Assembly: GCF_900168115.1 (NCBI RefSeq)
Contig: NZ_FUZC01000008.1
Span: forward strand, 124,001-188,000
DNA: 64,000 nt
Origin: Salegentibacter salinarum
Lineage (GTDB): Bacteria; Bacteroidota; Bacteroidia; Flavobacteriales; Flavobacteriaceae
Reading direction: 5' to 3'
Shown: one piece after another, positions 51,850 to 61,194 of the stretch
Position numbering within the stretch: the first letter of the stretch is position 1
How the letters are laid out: every line of letters begins with the position of its first letter
Translations under genes and position numbers: made by a program
The notes under the pieces: generated by a model
What the model saw: the letters and a program-made list of their open reading frames with translations, nothing else
Told to the model about the DNA's origin: nothing
Databases searched by the model: none

Positions 51850-53532
51850 CTAATTTTTAAAATCAGGATAGTTTTCCGGATCTTCCCCCGCAAGTTTCGC
51901 AAAATTTCTATAGGCCCGTTCTACCTTTTCTTCGGGGGTTGTCTTAAATTCTGCATCAGTAATATTATATTCTTCCTGTAGGGAATCCAGGCTTTGATGC
52001 ATTTCTTCTCTTACTTCGGCATAATCTGGATGATTATAAATATTTGTCATTTCTTTAGGGTCTTCTTTCAAATCATAAAGTTCCCATTCATCAATATTAT
52101 CATAAAAATGCATTAATTTAAAACGATTGGTCCTAATCCCGTAGTGTCTTTTCACCATATGAAAAGCGGGAAAATCGTAATAATGATAATAAATTGCATT
52201 CCTAAAATCTTCATCTGAAACTGAATTATTCATTAAAGTTCGTAATGATTTTCCCTGCATATCCTGTGGAATTTCTGCATTGGCAAAATCGAGAAAAGTT
52301 GGAGCAAAATCCAGGTTTTGCGTTAGCGCACTTATTTCACTTCCGGCTTCAATCTCTCCGGGAAGTTGCATTAGCATAGGCATAGCCAAAGATTCTTCGT
52401 ACATAAACCGCTTGTCAAAAAATCCTTTTTCACCTAAATAAAAACCCTGGTCTGTGGTGTAAACAATTAAGGTGTTCTCATCTAAACCTGATTCTTCCAG
52501 ATAATCAAGAATCTCCCCAACCCCTTCATCTACCGAAGCAACAGTGGCAAGATAATCTCTTAAATAGCGCTGACCTTTCCATTTTGCCAGTTCTTTACCT
52601 GTTAAATTAGCTTCGTGGAAAGCATCATTTTTAGGTCGGTAAGCAGCGTTCCAGGTATCGCGTTGTTCTTTCGTCATTCTTTCAAAATCTGTTTTCCATG
52701 GATTATGCCTTAAGGAATCGCTGCCTTTCTCCACGCTCATTTTTAAATCGTGACCTTCGTACATATCTTCATAGATGGTTTGCAGTTGTTGCTGCGCGGC
52801 TACCTGGCCTTCGTGATCTGAAAAATAACTATCGGGCAAAGGGAATTCAATAGAATCGTATTTATTTAAATGCCTTAAAGCGGGCATCCAGTTTCTATGT
52901 GGAGCCTTATGTTGAACCATAAGCATAAAAGGTTTGTCTTCATCCCGGTTGTTTTTTAACCAGTCCAGGCCCATTTCGGTAATAATATCTGTGGCATAAC
53001 CTTCAATTCTTGTAGTATCTTTTCCTTTAATGAAATCGGGATTATAATAATTCCCCTGATCTACAAGAATATTCCAGTGATCAAAACCTTCAGGTAAACC
53101 GTGAAGGTGCCATTTTCCAACCAGGGCGGTTTGATACCCAACTTCTTTTAAGAATTTGGGAAGCGTGGGTTGCGAACCGTCAAAAACTTCCCCGTTCATT
53201 CTAAACCCGTTTTCGTGGCTATGCTTCCCGGTTAGGATTACAGCACGGCTGGGTCCACAAATGGAATTTGTACAAAAATTATTATTGAATTTCACTCCGT
53301 TTTGAGCAATTCTATCAATGTTTGGAGTTGGTGCTAATTTACTTACCGGATGGCCGTAAGCACTAATCGCCTGAGCCGCGTGATCATCGGTCATTATAAA
53401 AACAATATTTGGCCGTTTTGTTTCCGGGTCTTTATCTTCTTCTTTTTCTGAAGTATTGTTTTTACAGGAAATCAACGAAATACCTACTAGAAAAAAGCTG
53501 AAGACCAAAGGAAAAATTTTCTTAGAAATCAT
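51850..53532 (-). CDS. Lipoprotein sulfatase (formylglycine-dependent, S1 family)
   Basis: The product has 560 residues from the ATG at 53532. A lipoprotein signal (LVFSFFLVGISLISC) anchors it to a membrane. The sulfatase start RPNIVFIMTDDH supplies metal ligands. The formylglycine motif is CGPSR (NSICGPSRAVILTGK), so the Cys is converted by a maturase. The C-terminus ends in a DUF4976-like tail. Sequence context (HSHENGFRMNGEVFDGSQPTLPKFLK) resembles N-acetylglucosamine-6-sulfatase-like enzymes, but the substrate is uncertain. It is divergent from the regulator of the neighbouring glycan locus and probably belongs to it. Confidence 0.88.
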   Translation of the reverse strand: MISKKIFPLVFSFFLVGISLISCKNNTSEKEEDKDPETKRPNIVFIMTDDHAAQAISAYGHPVSKLAPTPNIDRIAQNGVKFNNNFCTNSICGPSRAVILTGKHSHENGFRMNGEVFDGSQPTLPKFLKEVGYQTALVGKWHLHGLPEGFDHWNILVDQGNYYNPDFIKGKDTTRIEGYATDIITEMGLDWLKNNRDEDKPFMLMVQHKAPHRNWMPALRHLNKYDSIEFPLPDSYFSDHEGQVAAQQQLQTIYEDMYEGHDLKMSVEKGSDSLRHNPWKTDFERMTKEQRDTWNAAYRPKNDAFHEANLTGKELAKWKGQRYLRDYLATVASVDEGVGEILDYLEESGLDENTLIVYTTDQGFYLGEKGFFDKRFMYEESLAMPMLMQLPGEIEAGSEISALTQNLDFAPTFLDFANAEIPQDMQGKSLRTLMNNSVSDEDFRNAIYYHYYDFPAFHMVKRHYGIRTNRFKLMHFYDNIDEWELYDLKEDPKEMTNIYNHPDYAEVREEMHQSLDSLQEEYNITDAEFKTTPEEKVERAYRNFAKLAGEDPENYPDFKN

Positions 53533-53576
53533 AAAGGAAGATTTTGATGAGTAAGGACTAAAGTACAAAAAGTATG

Positions 53577-53584
53577 TAATTTTG
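53577..53584 (+). promoter_or_regulatory. Candidate -7 element for the glycan-locus regulator
   Basis: TAATTTTG fits TAnnTTTG and lies 41 bases before the ATG at 53626. A -33 TTG is not at the usual distance. Confidence 0.4.
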
Positions 53585-53625
53585 TCTTAAATTAGACCTA
53601 TACACAAACTGCTCAATTACATTTT

Positions 53626-56376
53626 ATGAAGTTTTCTCAACTGAAAATATTAGTTATTCTATTATTTGGTTTTCAGTATTATAGCCTGTTTTCACAGCAG
53701 CTTACTCCACCTATACATAACTATTCTTCTACAGATTATGAAGCTGCCAGCCAGAACTGGGATATTGATGTAGATAAAGATGGCGTGATTTACGCTGCGA
53801 ATAATCAGGGCCTACTAAGTTTCGATGGACAGGCCTGGGAATTGCATCCTCTACCCAGTGGTAGTATTATTCGTTCGGTTTTTGTGCATAAGGATATGAT
53901 TTTCACAGGGTCCTATAAGGAATTTGGATATTGGAAGAAGGATGCTACGGGCGAGTTGTTTTATACCTCGCTTATTCCAAAACTGGGGAAGTACGCGATG
54001 CAGAGTGAAGAATTCTGGGAAATCCTGGAATTTAACGGGGATATTTACTTTAGATCTTTTGGCGCGATTTATAAATATGATAATGAGGTCATAAAACCCA
54101 TTCAGAATATTATAAGCAATAAAATGTTAGTCTATAAGGATAAGTTACTATTTGCTGTGCGTAAGAATGGTCTGCATTTTTTGGATGAGAATAATGAATT
54201 ACAAAAGTTGCCAAATCAGGAAATCTTAGATGAAGAAATAATTGTAGATATGGCAATCCAGGGAGATGACCTTATTATTGGTACCCGGGAGAAACTTTTT
54301 AAGTATGACGGCAATATATGCATCTTGCTTGATGATCCAGAATTGATGGAAGAGTTAAAAAGTTCTGAACTTAATCATGTAATGACCTTAGATAAGCATA
54401 GACTCCTCTTAGGTACCGTTAAGAATGGAATTATAAATTATGATGAGACAAACCAGTCTCATACTATTTTTAATCGAAATAGCGGACTTCAGAATAATAC
54501 CATCCTTGGGTTTGTAGAGAAACAAGGTAATATCTGGTTAGGACTTGATAACGGGATTGACCGGATAGAAATTGATTCTCCCGTAGAATTTTATACCGAT
54601 GATACCGGGGAATTAGGAGCTGTATATGATCTTGTTTTTCATAAGGATAAAATGATCCTGGCCAGTAATACCGGGGTTTATACTTTTAGTAATAATCAGC
54701 TTGAGATTATCAATGGAGCTGAGGGGCATACCTGGAATCTTGAAATCTTAAATGATACTTTATATGTAAATCATAACACAGGAACCTATTACCTATTGCA
54801 GGATAGGTTGATGCCTGTGGAGACATCTACCGGAAGTTTTAAGATCAGTAACCTGCCCTACAGCAGAAATGAGTATTTGATTAGCAGTTATACCGGAATC
54901 CGCAATTTGAGCCAAAAGGATGATAGTATTTATAGCCTTGATAGCTTAAATTTTCCGGTTAAAAATGTGGTTTTTGAAAATGAAAGCATCCTTTGGGCTG
55001 CCCATCCTTACGAAGGTCTTTACAGGGTAGGTTTAAAAAATAGCTTTAGGGAGACTCAGTTTATTGATAAAATCAATATACCCGATGGTGGCAACAGTAT
55101 TAATACCAATGTCTTTTTAATTAATAACCAAATAGCGGTTTTTAATGGAGACCAATGGTTTAAGTATAACTCCTTTAAAGATTCATTATTGGTTTTTGAA
55201 GAATTGGATGCTTTTAGAAAGCATAAAATGTTACTGAAAGATGGAGATTCCTATTGGTTCAGCCATACCGAAAATAACTCCCTTAAGTATACCAATTTTG
55301 ATGATAAAAATATAGTGATTGCTCCCGGAAATCTGAATAACAGACTGGTAAAGAATTATGAGGAAATTTTAAAAAATGGGGATTCGCTCTACTATATTGC
55401 TTTAAATGATGGCTTTGCAAGGATAGACCTGGCCAAATTTGTGAATAATTTAGACGAGGTTCATATTAGTAAACCTACTGTTAAGGGTTTTCTTGATCTT
55501 GAAAGGCGCCATTCTCTTGAAAATAATCCCGAAGTTCCTTATAAAAGTTCCCGGGAGCTAAATATTTATACTTCTTTTCCAGTTTCTGAAGCAATGGGTT
55601 TACGCTATCGTTTAAGGGGAGAAGACACGCTGAGCGGTGAAGTTAAGAATGGGGTAATAAATCTGCAGAACCTTAATCATGGCGATTATCAGCTACAACT
55701 TCTTGCTGTAGGACCACAAGCTAAAATTGCAAAAAAGAACAGTTTTAATTTTAGTATTAACCCGCCGTGGTACCTATCAAACCTAATGAAACTAGTGTAT
55801 ATGCTTATCATCTTATCACTGGTGGTTTTGGTTTATTGGTATAACCAGCTGAAACTTAGAAAGCACCAGCGGGTGTTGGAAGAAAAGTTTGAAAAGGAGC
55901 ACCAGGAACGACTTAATAATCTTGAAAAAGAACGTTTGAAAAATCAGATTACTTTAAAAAGAAAAGAGTTGGCTAATACCACCATGGTAGCTGCAAAAAA
56001 GAATGAAATGTTGATGGAAATTCAAAATGAATTGAATAAGGATAAAGGTAGTTTCCCTAATCAATTTAAAATGAAGCATATTTTGAACAAAATAAACCGT
56101 GCTATAAAAAATAAGGACGAATGGCAGGTTTTTGAAACTAATTTTAATGAGCTGCACCAGGATTTCTTTAAGGATATTCTGGATAGCTATCCACATCTCA
56201 CCAGCAAAGATTTAAAGCTTTGCTCGTATCTTAAAATGAATCTTACTTCAAAGGAAATTGCTCCTTTAATGGGAATTTCAGTACGAGGGGTAGAAGTACA
56301 TCGTTACCGCCTCAGAAAAAAGATGAATTTGGATAAAAAGGAAAACCTGACGAATTTTCTAATAAAAAATTTCTAA
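53626..56376 (+). CDS. Membrane-bound propeller / Y_Y_Y / LuxR-type regulator
   Basis: The protein has 916 residues. A signal peptide is followed by a periplasmic two-component-type beta-propeller (about 30-620) and a Y_Y_Y-like Ig domain (about 630-705). One membrane helix lies at about 714-737 (NLMKLVYMLIILSLVVLVYW), then a coiled coil (about 740-795). The cytoplasmic end is a LuxR-type HTH (LTSKDLKLCSYLKMNLTSKEIAPLMGISVRGVEVHRYRLRKK, about 862-903). There is no histidine kinase or receiver domain. It should sense glycan fragments outside and act on DNA directly, as for SusR-like one-component regulators. Its neighbours SusC and SusD are the likely targets. Confidence 0.87.
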   Translation: MKFSQLKILVILLFGFQYYSLFSQQLTPPIHNYSSTDYEAASQNWDIDVDKDGVIYAANNQGLLSFDGQAWELHPLPSGSIIRSVFVHKDMIFTGSYKEFGYWKKDATGELFYTSLIPKLGKYAMQSEEFWEILEFNGDIYFRSFGAIYKYDNEVIKPIQNIISNKMLVYKDKLLFAVRKNGLHFLDENNELQKLPNQEILDEEIIVDMAIQGDDLIIGTREKLFKYDGNICILLDDPELMEELKSSELNHVMTLDKHRLLLGTVKNGIINYDETNQSHTIFNRNSGLQNNTILGFVEKQGNIWLGLDNGIDRIEIDSPVEFYTDDTGELGAVYDLVFHKDKMILASNTGVYTFSNNQLEIINGAEGHTWNLEILNDTLYVNHNTGTYYLLQDRLMPVETSTGSFKISNLPYSRNEYLISSYTGIRNLSQKDDSIYSLDSLNFPVKNVVFENESILWAAHPYEGLYRVGLKNSFRETQFIDKINIPDGGNSINTNVFLINNQIAVFNGDQWFKYNSFKDSLLVFEELDAFRKHKMLLKDGDSYWFSHTENNSLKYTNFDDKNIVIAPGNLNNRLVKNYEEILKNGDSLYYIALNDGFARIDLAKFVNNLDEVHISKPTVKGFLDLERRHSLENNPEVPYKSSRELNIYTSFPVSEAMGLRYRLRGEDTLSGEVKNGVINLQNLNHGDYQLQLLAVGPQAKIAKKNSFNFSINPPWYLSNLMKLVYMLIILSLVVLVYWYNQLKLRKHQRVLEEKFEKEHQERLNNLEKERLKNQITLKRKELANTTMVAAKKNEMLMEIQNELNKDKGSFPNQFKMKHILNKINRAIKNKDEWQVFETNFNELHQDFFKDILDSYPHLTSKDLKLCSYLKMNLTSKEIAPLMGISVRGVEVHRYRLRKKMNLDKKENLTNFLIKNF

Positions 56377-56600
56377 GTTCTTATTTTAATCCTTCAAATT
56401 TAACATAAATGAAATACATCATTACTACATCATCGGTTTAACGCTTTGTTAAAAATTTACATCAAAAAACTTTTAAATAACTGTATATCAATAATATAAA
56501 ACCTTAATTTTTTTGATGTAGCAGTAGTGTACTATAACGTTTGCGTAGAAACTAAGCTTGGTTGTATCTTTCTGTTAAAATTCAGTAAAAATTCAACCGT
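56377..56600. other. Regulatory region upstream of susC
   Basis: This 224-base gap is very AT-rich. TATCTTTC at 56564-56571 is a one-mismatch -7 element about 30 bases before the SusC ATG. GTAGCAGTAGTGTAC lies at 56519-56533. No gene or clear operator is seen; it is the place to look for sites of the LuxR-type regulator. Confidence 0.45.
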
Positions 56601-59600
56601 ATGAAATTAAAATTATTTGCCATTTGTATGGTCTTATTATCCAGTTTTGGATTTGCTCAGGAAACCAAATCCATTACAGGGATCATAACAGACCAAAATG
56701 ATATGCCTTTACCGGGAGCCGAAGTAAAGGTTATTGACAAAGAGATTTTTGATGTAACCGACTTTGATGGGAATTTCAGTCTTGATAATGTTGAAGTTGG
56801 TGATGCCGTAAGGGTAACTTTCCTTGGGTTTATTCCGCAGGAATTTACGGTGGGTGAAAATAATGAGTATACAATTTCACTGGAAGAAGATGCCGATCAG
56901 CTAGAAGAAGTTGTTGTGATTGGATATGGTACCCAGGAGAAAAGAGATTTAACGGGTTCCATTAGCACGGTGTCTGCTGAAGAAATTGAAAAAACACCTA
57001 CCGCTAACGTAATGCAATCATTACAGGGGAAAGTTTCCGGGGTACAAATTGTTAACTCCGGTTCACCCGGAGAATCTCCTACTGTAAGAATTAGAGGTCT
57101 GGGCACCTTTGGAGATGGAACTAATGTACTATATGTAGTAGATGATGTTTTGTATGATAATATTGACTTTCTAAACACCAAAGATATTAAGTCTATAAAC
57201 GTTCTAAAAGATGCTTCTTCTTCGGCTATTTATGGAGTAAGGGCAGCGAACGGCGTTGTGATTATTGAAACAAAATCAGGTAGAAAAAACCAAAAGCCTC
57301 AATTTGAGTACGATGGTTATACCGGTTTTCAACGTGCACAGAATGTTATGAAACTTGCCAATACAGAGCAATTTGCTACTATGGCAAGGGAATCTGGGTC
57401 TGCACCTGATGCTCAATTTATTGAAAATGCAATTCAACGTTATGGCCGTAGCCGTATAAACCCTAACGTTCCCGCAGTGAATACCGATTGGTATAAGGAA
57501 ATTCTGAGAGAAGGCTTAATCCAAAACCATAGTATTTCTGCTTCAGGTGGAGGCGAAAGTGTAGTTTATGCGGTTGGTGCAAACTATACCGGTCAAGAAG
57601 GGATTCTTGATATGAAAAACGATTACGAACGTTTTAATATTCGGTCTAAAGTAGATATAGATCTTACCGATCGTTTAAAAATTGGAGTTAACTCAATTTT
57701 CAGTAATGCTACCAAACATGCTCCAGAGGACGGAGCCTGGTTTAGAGCTTATTTTGCAGTACCTACCATGCCGGTTATAGACGAAACCAATACAGAAGCC
57801 GGCCCTACACGCTACTCCAACGCTCAACTTCTTGGATACAGAAGTACGCAAAACCCATTTCAGGATCTTGCTTATAATGAGAATAGGTTAAAAATAAGAA
57901 AACAACTTACTTCTGCCTTTTTACAGTATGAATTAATAGAAGATAAATTAGACATTAAAACTACCTACAGTCACGATTATTCCAGTATAGAAGTACGTGA
58001 AGTGAATCTTCCATATACATTAGGGAATAATTTTGAAAGACGTTCGAGTATTAAAAGAGAAAACAATAATTTCTCTAACCAATACTGGGATAATGTGTTG
58101 ACTTATGAAGATACTTTTGGTGATCACGATCTAACTTTAATGGCCGGTACATCATTTAGGGATGAAGCTAGCAACGAATTTGAAGCTACTGGTTTTGATA
58201 TATCAGGAGTTGGGCTCGAAACAAGTTGGTACCTGGATTTTGCCGATCCTGATTCTTTTGCTAATAACGTAGAAGAACTGGGGAGAAGGTATTACGGACT
58301 TTCATACTTTGGTAGGGTAGCCTATACATTTAAAGATAGATACATTTTCTATGGTACATTTAGAGCTGATGGATCTTCAAAATTTACTTTAGATCCCTGG
58401 GGTTATTTCCCTTCCGTTGGTTTAGGATGGGTAGTGTCTGAAGAAGAATTTCTTGTAGATAATGACCTTATAGATTTTTTTAAATTAAGAGCCAGTTGGG
58501 GGAAATTGGGTAATGATAATGTAGCGGCAAGTGCCGGATCTAATACTATTGAAGTCGTAACTGCACCAATAGGCGATCAACCTCGTACAGGTTTAACTTC
58601 TACCAGTGTATTTTCTAATAATACCTGGGAGGTTATTGAAGAATATAACTTCGGTTTAAATCTAGAAGCATTCGATAGAAGGTTATCTATTGATGCCGAT
58701 TATTATATACGTGATACCCACGATGCAATTCTTCCGGTTTTTATTCCAATTGTTAACAGAAGTATTGATAGAAACTCGGGAGTAATAAGAAACGAAGGCT
58801 TAGAGCTTGTGGCAAACTGGAATCAACAGGTTACTGAAGATTTTAGCTTTAGAATAGGTGCAAACTTTACTACGCTTAAAAATGAAGCTCTCGAAATTGA
58901 AGATGAAAGAGGATATATCGATTCCGGTTCGGCTGAATTTAGACAGCGAACTACTATTGGTGGTCCATTACTTGGTTTTTATGGATATGAAAGAATTGGT
59001 GTTTACCAAAACCAGCAGGAAATAGATGCCGATCCTGTTGCTGTAGAAAACGACCTTGTCCCCGGAGATTTAATTTATAGAGATCAAAACGGTGATGGAG
59101 TTATAGATGATTCCGACAGGGTAATCCTGGGATCTTTCTTACCGAAATATACTTTTGGTGGTAATATCGGGGTTAGCTATAAAGCCTTTGATTTTTCAAT
59201 GGACTTTTATGGCCAGGCCGGTAATAAGATTTTAAATAGAAAACGAGGTGAGATTATTTATACCCAGGATACAAATATTGATGCCGATCTTGCAATTAAC
59301 AGGTGGCACGGAGAAGGAACAAGTAATACCTATCCTTCATCAGCAGGACTACGTAAAGCCTGGAACCAACGTTTAAGTGATTTCTGGGTAGAAGATGGAG
59401 ATTTCTTCCGCATTCAAAATATTCAGATAGCTTATAATATTGAAGCAGCAGGTTTACCGGAAACAAGAATCTATTTCACTGCTGAAAAACCATTTTCATT
59501 CTTTAACTACAATGGTTTTAATCCTGAAGTAGCAGACGGGGTAGATAGGCAAACATACCCAGTTCCAGCAATTTACACTATGGGTGTTAATTTAAAATTC

Positions 59601-59603
59601 TAA
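56601..59603 (+). CDS. SusC/RagA-type TonB-dependent glycan transporter
   Basis: The protein has 1000 residues with a signal peptide (LFAICMVLLSSFGFAQ). A carboxypeptidase-D-like domain follows (ITGIITDQNDMPLPGAEVKV, about 23-95). The plug begins LEEVVVIGYGTQEKRDLTGSIS and includes GKVSGVQIVNSGSPGESPTVRIRG. The rest is the outer-membrane barrel ending in VNLKF. It imports oligosaccharides with TonB energy, with the SusD protein as lid. SusD starts four bases after its stop. Confidence 0.97.
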   Translation: MKLKLFAICMVLLSSFGFAQETKSITGIITDQNDMPLPGAEVKVIDKEIFDVTDFDGNFSLDNVEVGDAVRVTFLGFIPQEFTVGENNEYTISLEEDADQLEEVVVIGYGTQEKRDLTGSISTVSAEEIEKTPTANVMQSLQGKVSGVQIVNSGSPGESPTVRIRGLGTFGDGTNVLYVVDDVLYDNIDFLNTKDIKSINVLKDASSSAIYGVRAANGVVIIETKSGRKNQKPQFEYDGYTGFQRAQNVMKLANTEQFATMARESGSAPDAQFIENAIQRYGRSRINPNVPAVNTDWYKEILREGLIQNHSISASGGGESVVYAVGANYTGQEGILDMKNDYERFNIRSKVDIDLTDRLKIGVNSIFSNATKHAPEDGAWFRAYFAVPTMPVIDETNTEAGPTRYSNAQLLGYRSTQNPFQDLAYNENRLKIRKQLTSAFLQYELIEDKLDIKTTYSHDYSSIEVREVNLPYTLGNNFERRSSIKRENNNFSNQYWDNVLTYEDTFGDHDLTLMAGTSFRDEASNEFEATGFDISGVGLETSWYLDFADPDSFANNVEELGRRYYGLSYFGRVAYTFKDRYIFYGTFRADGSSKFTLDPWGYFPSVGLGWVVSEEEFLVDNDLIDFFKLRASWGKLGNDNVAASAGSNTIEVVTAPIGDQPRTGLTSTSVFSNNTWEVIEEYNFGLNLEAFDRRLSIDADYYIRDTHDAILPVFIPIVNRSIDRNSGVIRNEGLELVANWNQQVTEDFSFRIGANFTTLKNEALEIEDERGYIDSGSAEFRQRTTIGGPLLGFYGYERIGVYQNQQEIDADPVAVENDLVPGDLIYRDQNGDGVIDDSDRVILGSFLPKYTFGGNIGVSYKAFDFSMDFYGQAGNKILNRKRGEIIYTQDTNIDADLAINRWHGEGTSNTYPSSAGLRKAWNQRLSDFWVEDGDFFRIQNIQIAYNIEAAGLPETRIYFTAEKPFSFFNYNGFNPEVADGVDRQTYPVPAIYTMGVNLKF

Positions 59604-59607
59604 AAAA

Positions 59608-61188
59608 ATGATTATGAAAAGATATAGTTTCACAAAAATTTTCCTCCTGTGTCTCATTTTGGGCTTCGGAGTTAATTCCTGTACCGATAAACTTGAAGAA
59701 AGAGAAGGGCAATTAGATACCGGGGATCTAGACGTTACCGATGCCAGTAATATGGTACAGCCTCTAATTGGTGCTTATTACGAATTTGCAACCCGTGGTT
59801 GGGAAGAACCGCTTTTGTTAGGGGTAAGAGGTGATGACGTAAACGCAGGTGGCTTGGGAGACCAGCAACAGTTTGCAGATACCGACAGGTATGAGTATGA
59901 CCAAGGCTATTGGATGTATAATTCGCTTTGGAATGTTCATTATAATGATATTGTTAATATGAACAGCGCAATTTTACAGCTGGAAAGCTTTAAAGAGTTT
60001 GCTGATGCCGAGGATATAGATAGAGCAGATCAATATATTGCTGAGATAAAAGTATTGAGAGCTTATCTTCATTTTAACCTGGCCAGAACCTGGGAAGAGG
60101 TATTTATTATAACTTCCAATCAGCCAGAGGAAGAACTGGAACAGGGAGTTTCTTCAAAAGCAGATGTAATGCAATTTATTTCTGATGAAATGGATATGGC
60201 TATAGAAAATCTTCCAGACGCACGGCCAAACGAGCGTACCGATATTCAGGGAGGAGTTACGCAATATACTGCCTATGCCCTTAAGGCCCTTGCTCATCAG
60301 GAATTAGAGAATTATCAGGAAGTAGCCGATGCTGCCGGAGCTATTATAAGTTCAGGGAAATTTTCTCTTTACCCAGATTTCTACCAACTCTTTAAGGATC
60401 CTGGCGAACTAAGTAATGAGAGTCTACTTGAAATTCAATATTCAGATTATGGAACTGAAGCCGGGGGTGAATTGTATCACGAATACTCACCTTTTGGTCC
60501 ACAAAACTGGACGCCCGCTCGTGAAAACGCGCAGAGTGGTTGGGGCTTTTATGAACCCAGTAATAAATGGATAGAATTCATGATAGATCGCGGAGAGGAA
60601 ACCAGGCTGGAAACAAGTGTGCTCTTTACCGATAGAGGTATTGCAGATCTAGAAGCCGAGGGTGTAGAAGTACCGGGATTCGTTTCGAATACAACTCCTT
60701 CGGGGGATGTAATTAACGACTATGCCCGTGCAAAATTTGCCAGTGGTAAACACTACCTGCCATCAACTCAACTTACTGATGGAAGAAATAATTATAGCGC
60801 CGGAAAAAATATGATTATAATTCGCTATGCCGAAGTGTTGCTAATGTATGCCGAAGCTATAACCTTAGGTGCAAATGGTTCCAGTATTTCTGCCGATGAA
60901 GCTGTGAATACGGTGAGAGATCGTGCCGGTATGCCGCCGTTAAGCGGGGTTACCCACGAGGATGTTTTAGATGAAAAATTCGCTGAATTAGCAATGGAGT
61001 GGGGAATTAGATTTTACGATATGATTCGTCACGATATGTACGGTGAATTAAGTTATGATGGTAGAAATTTCACTGCAGATAAGGAATATTTACCATATCC
61101 ACAGGAGCAATTAGATGCCTTACCTATTGAGGCCACAGCAGTAGACAGAAATACTGTGATGAACGATATTTTGTCTGAATTAAACTAA
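59608..61188 (+). CDS. SusD/RagB-type surface glycan-binding lipoprotein
   Basis: The protein has 526 residues with a lipoprotein signal (IFLLCLILGFGVNSC). SusD features are visible: YIAEIKVLRAYLHFNLARTW in the TPR region and NMIIIRYAEVLLMYAEAI, then ELAMEWGIRFYDMIRHD near the C-terminus. It captures glycan at the cell surface for the SusC partner. It is followed six bases later by a further surface lipoprotein. Confidence 0.96.
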   Translation: MIMKRYSFTKIFLLCLILGFGVNSCTDKLEEREGQLDTGDLDVTDASNMVQPLIGAYYEFATRGWEEPLLLGVRGDDVNAGGLGDQQQFADTDRYEYDQGYWMYNSLWNVHYNDIVNMNSAILQLESFKEFADAEDIDRADQYIAEIKVLRAYLHFNLARTWEEVFIITSNQPEEELEQGVSSKADVMQFISDEMDMAIENLPDARPNERTDIQGGVTQYTAYALKALAHQELENYQEVADAAGAIISSGKFSLYPDFYQLFKDPGELSNESLLEIQYSDYGTEAGGELYHEYSPFGPQNWTPARENAQSGWGFYEPSNKWIEFMIDRGEETRLETSVLFTDRGIADLEAEGVEVPGFVSNTTPSGDVINDYARAKFASGKHYLPSTQLTDGRNNYSAGKNMIIIRYAEVLLMYAEAITLGANGSSISADEAVNTVRDRAGMPPLSGVTHEDVLDEKFAELAMEWGIRFYDMIRHDMYGELSYDGRNFTADKEYLPYPQEQLDALPIEATAVDRNTVMNDILSELN

Positions 61189-61194
61189 AAAACA

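Noticed and set aside
56409-56441. Ten-codon ORF upstream of susC (MKYIITTSSV) considered as a leader peptide
   Set aside because: No terminator follows it and the codons show no link to the downstream function.
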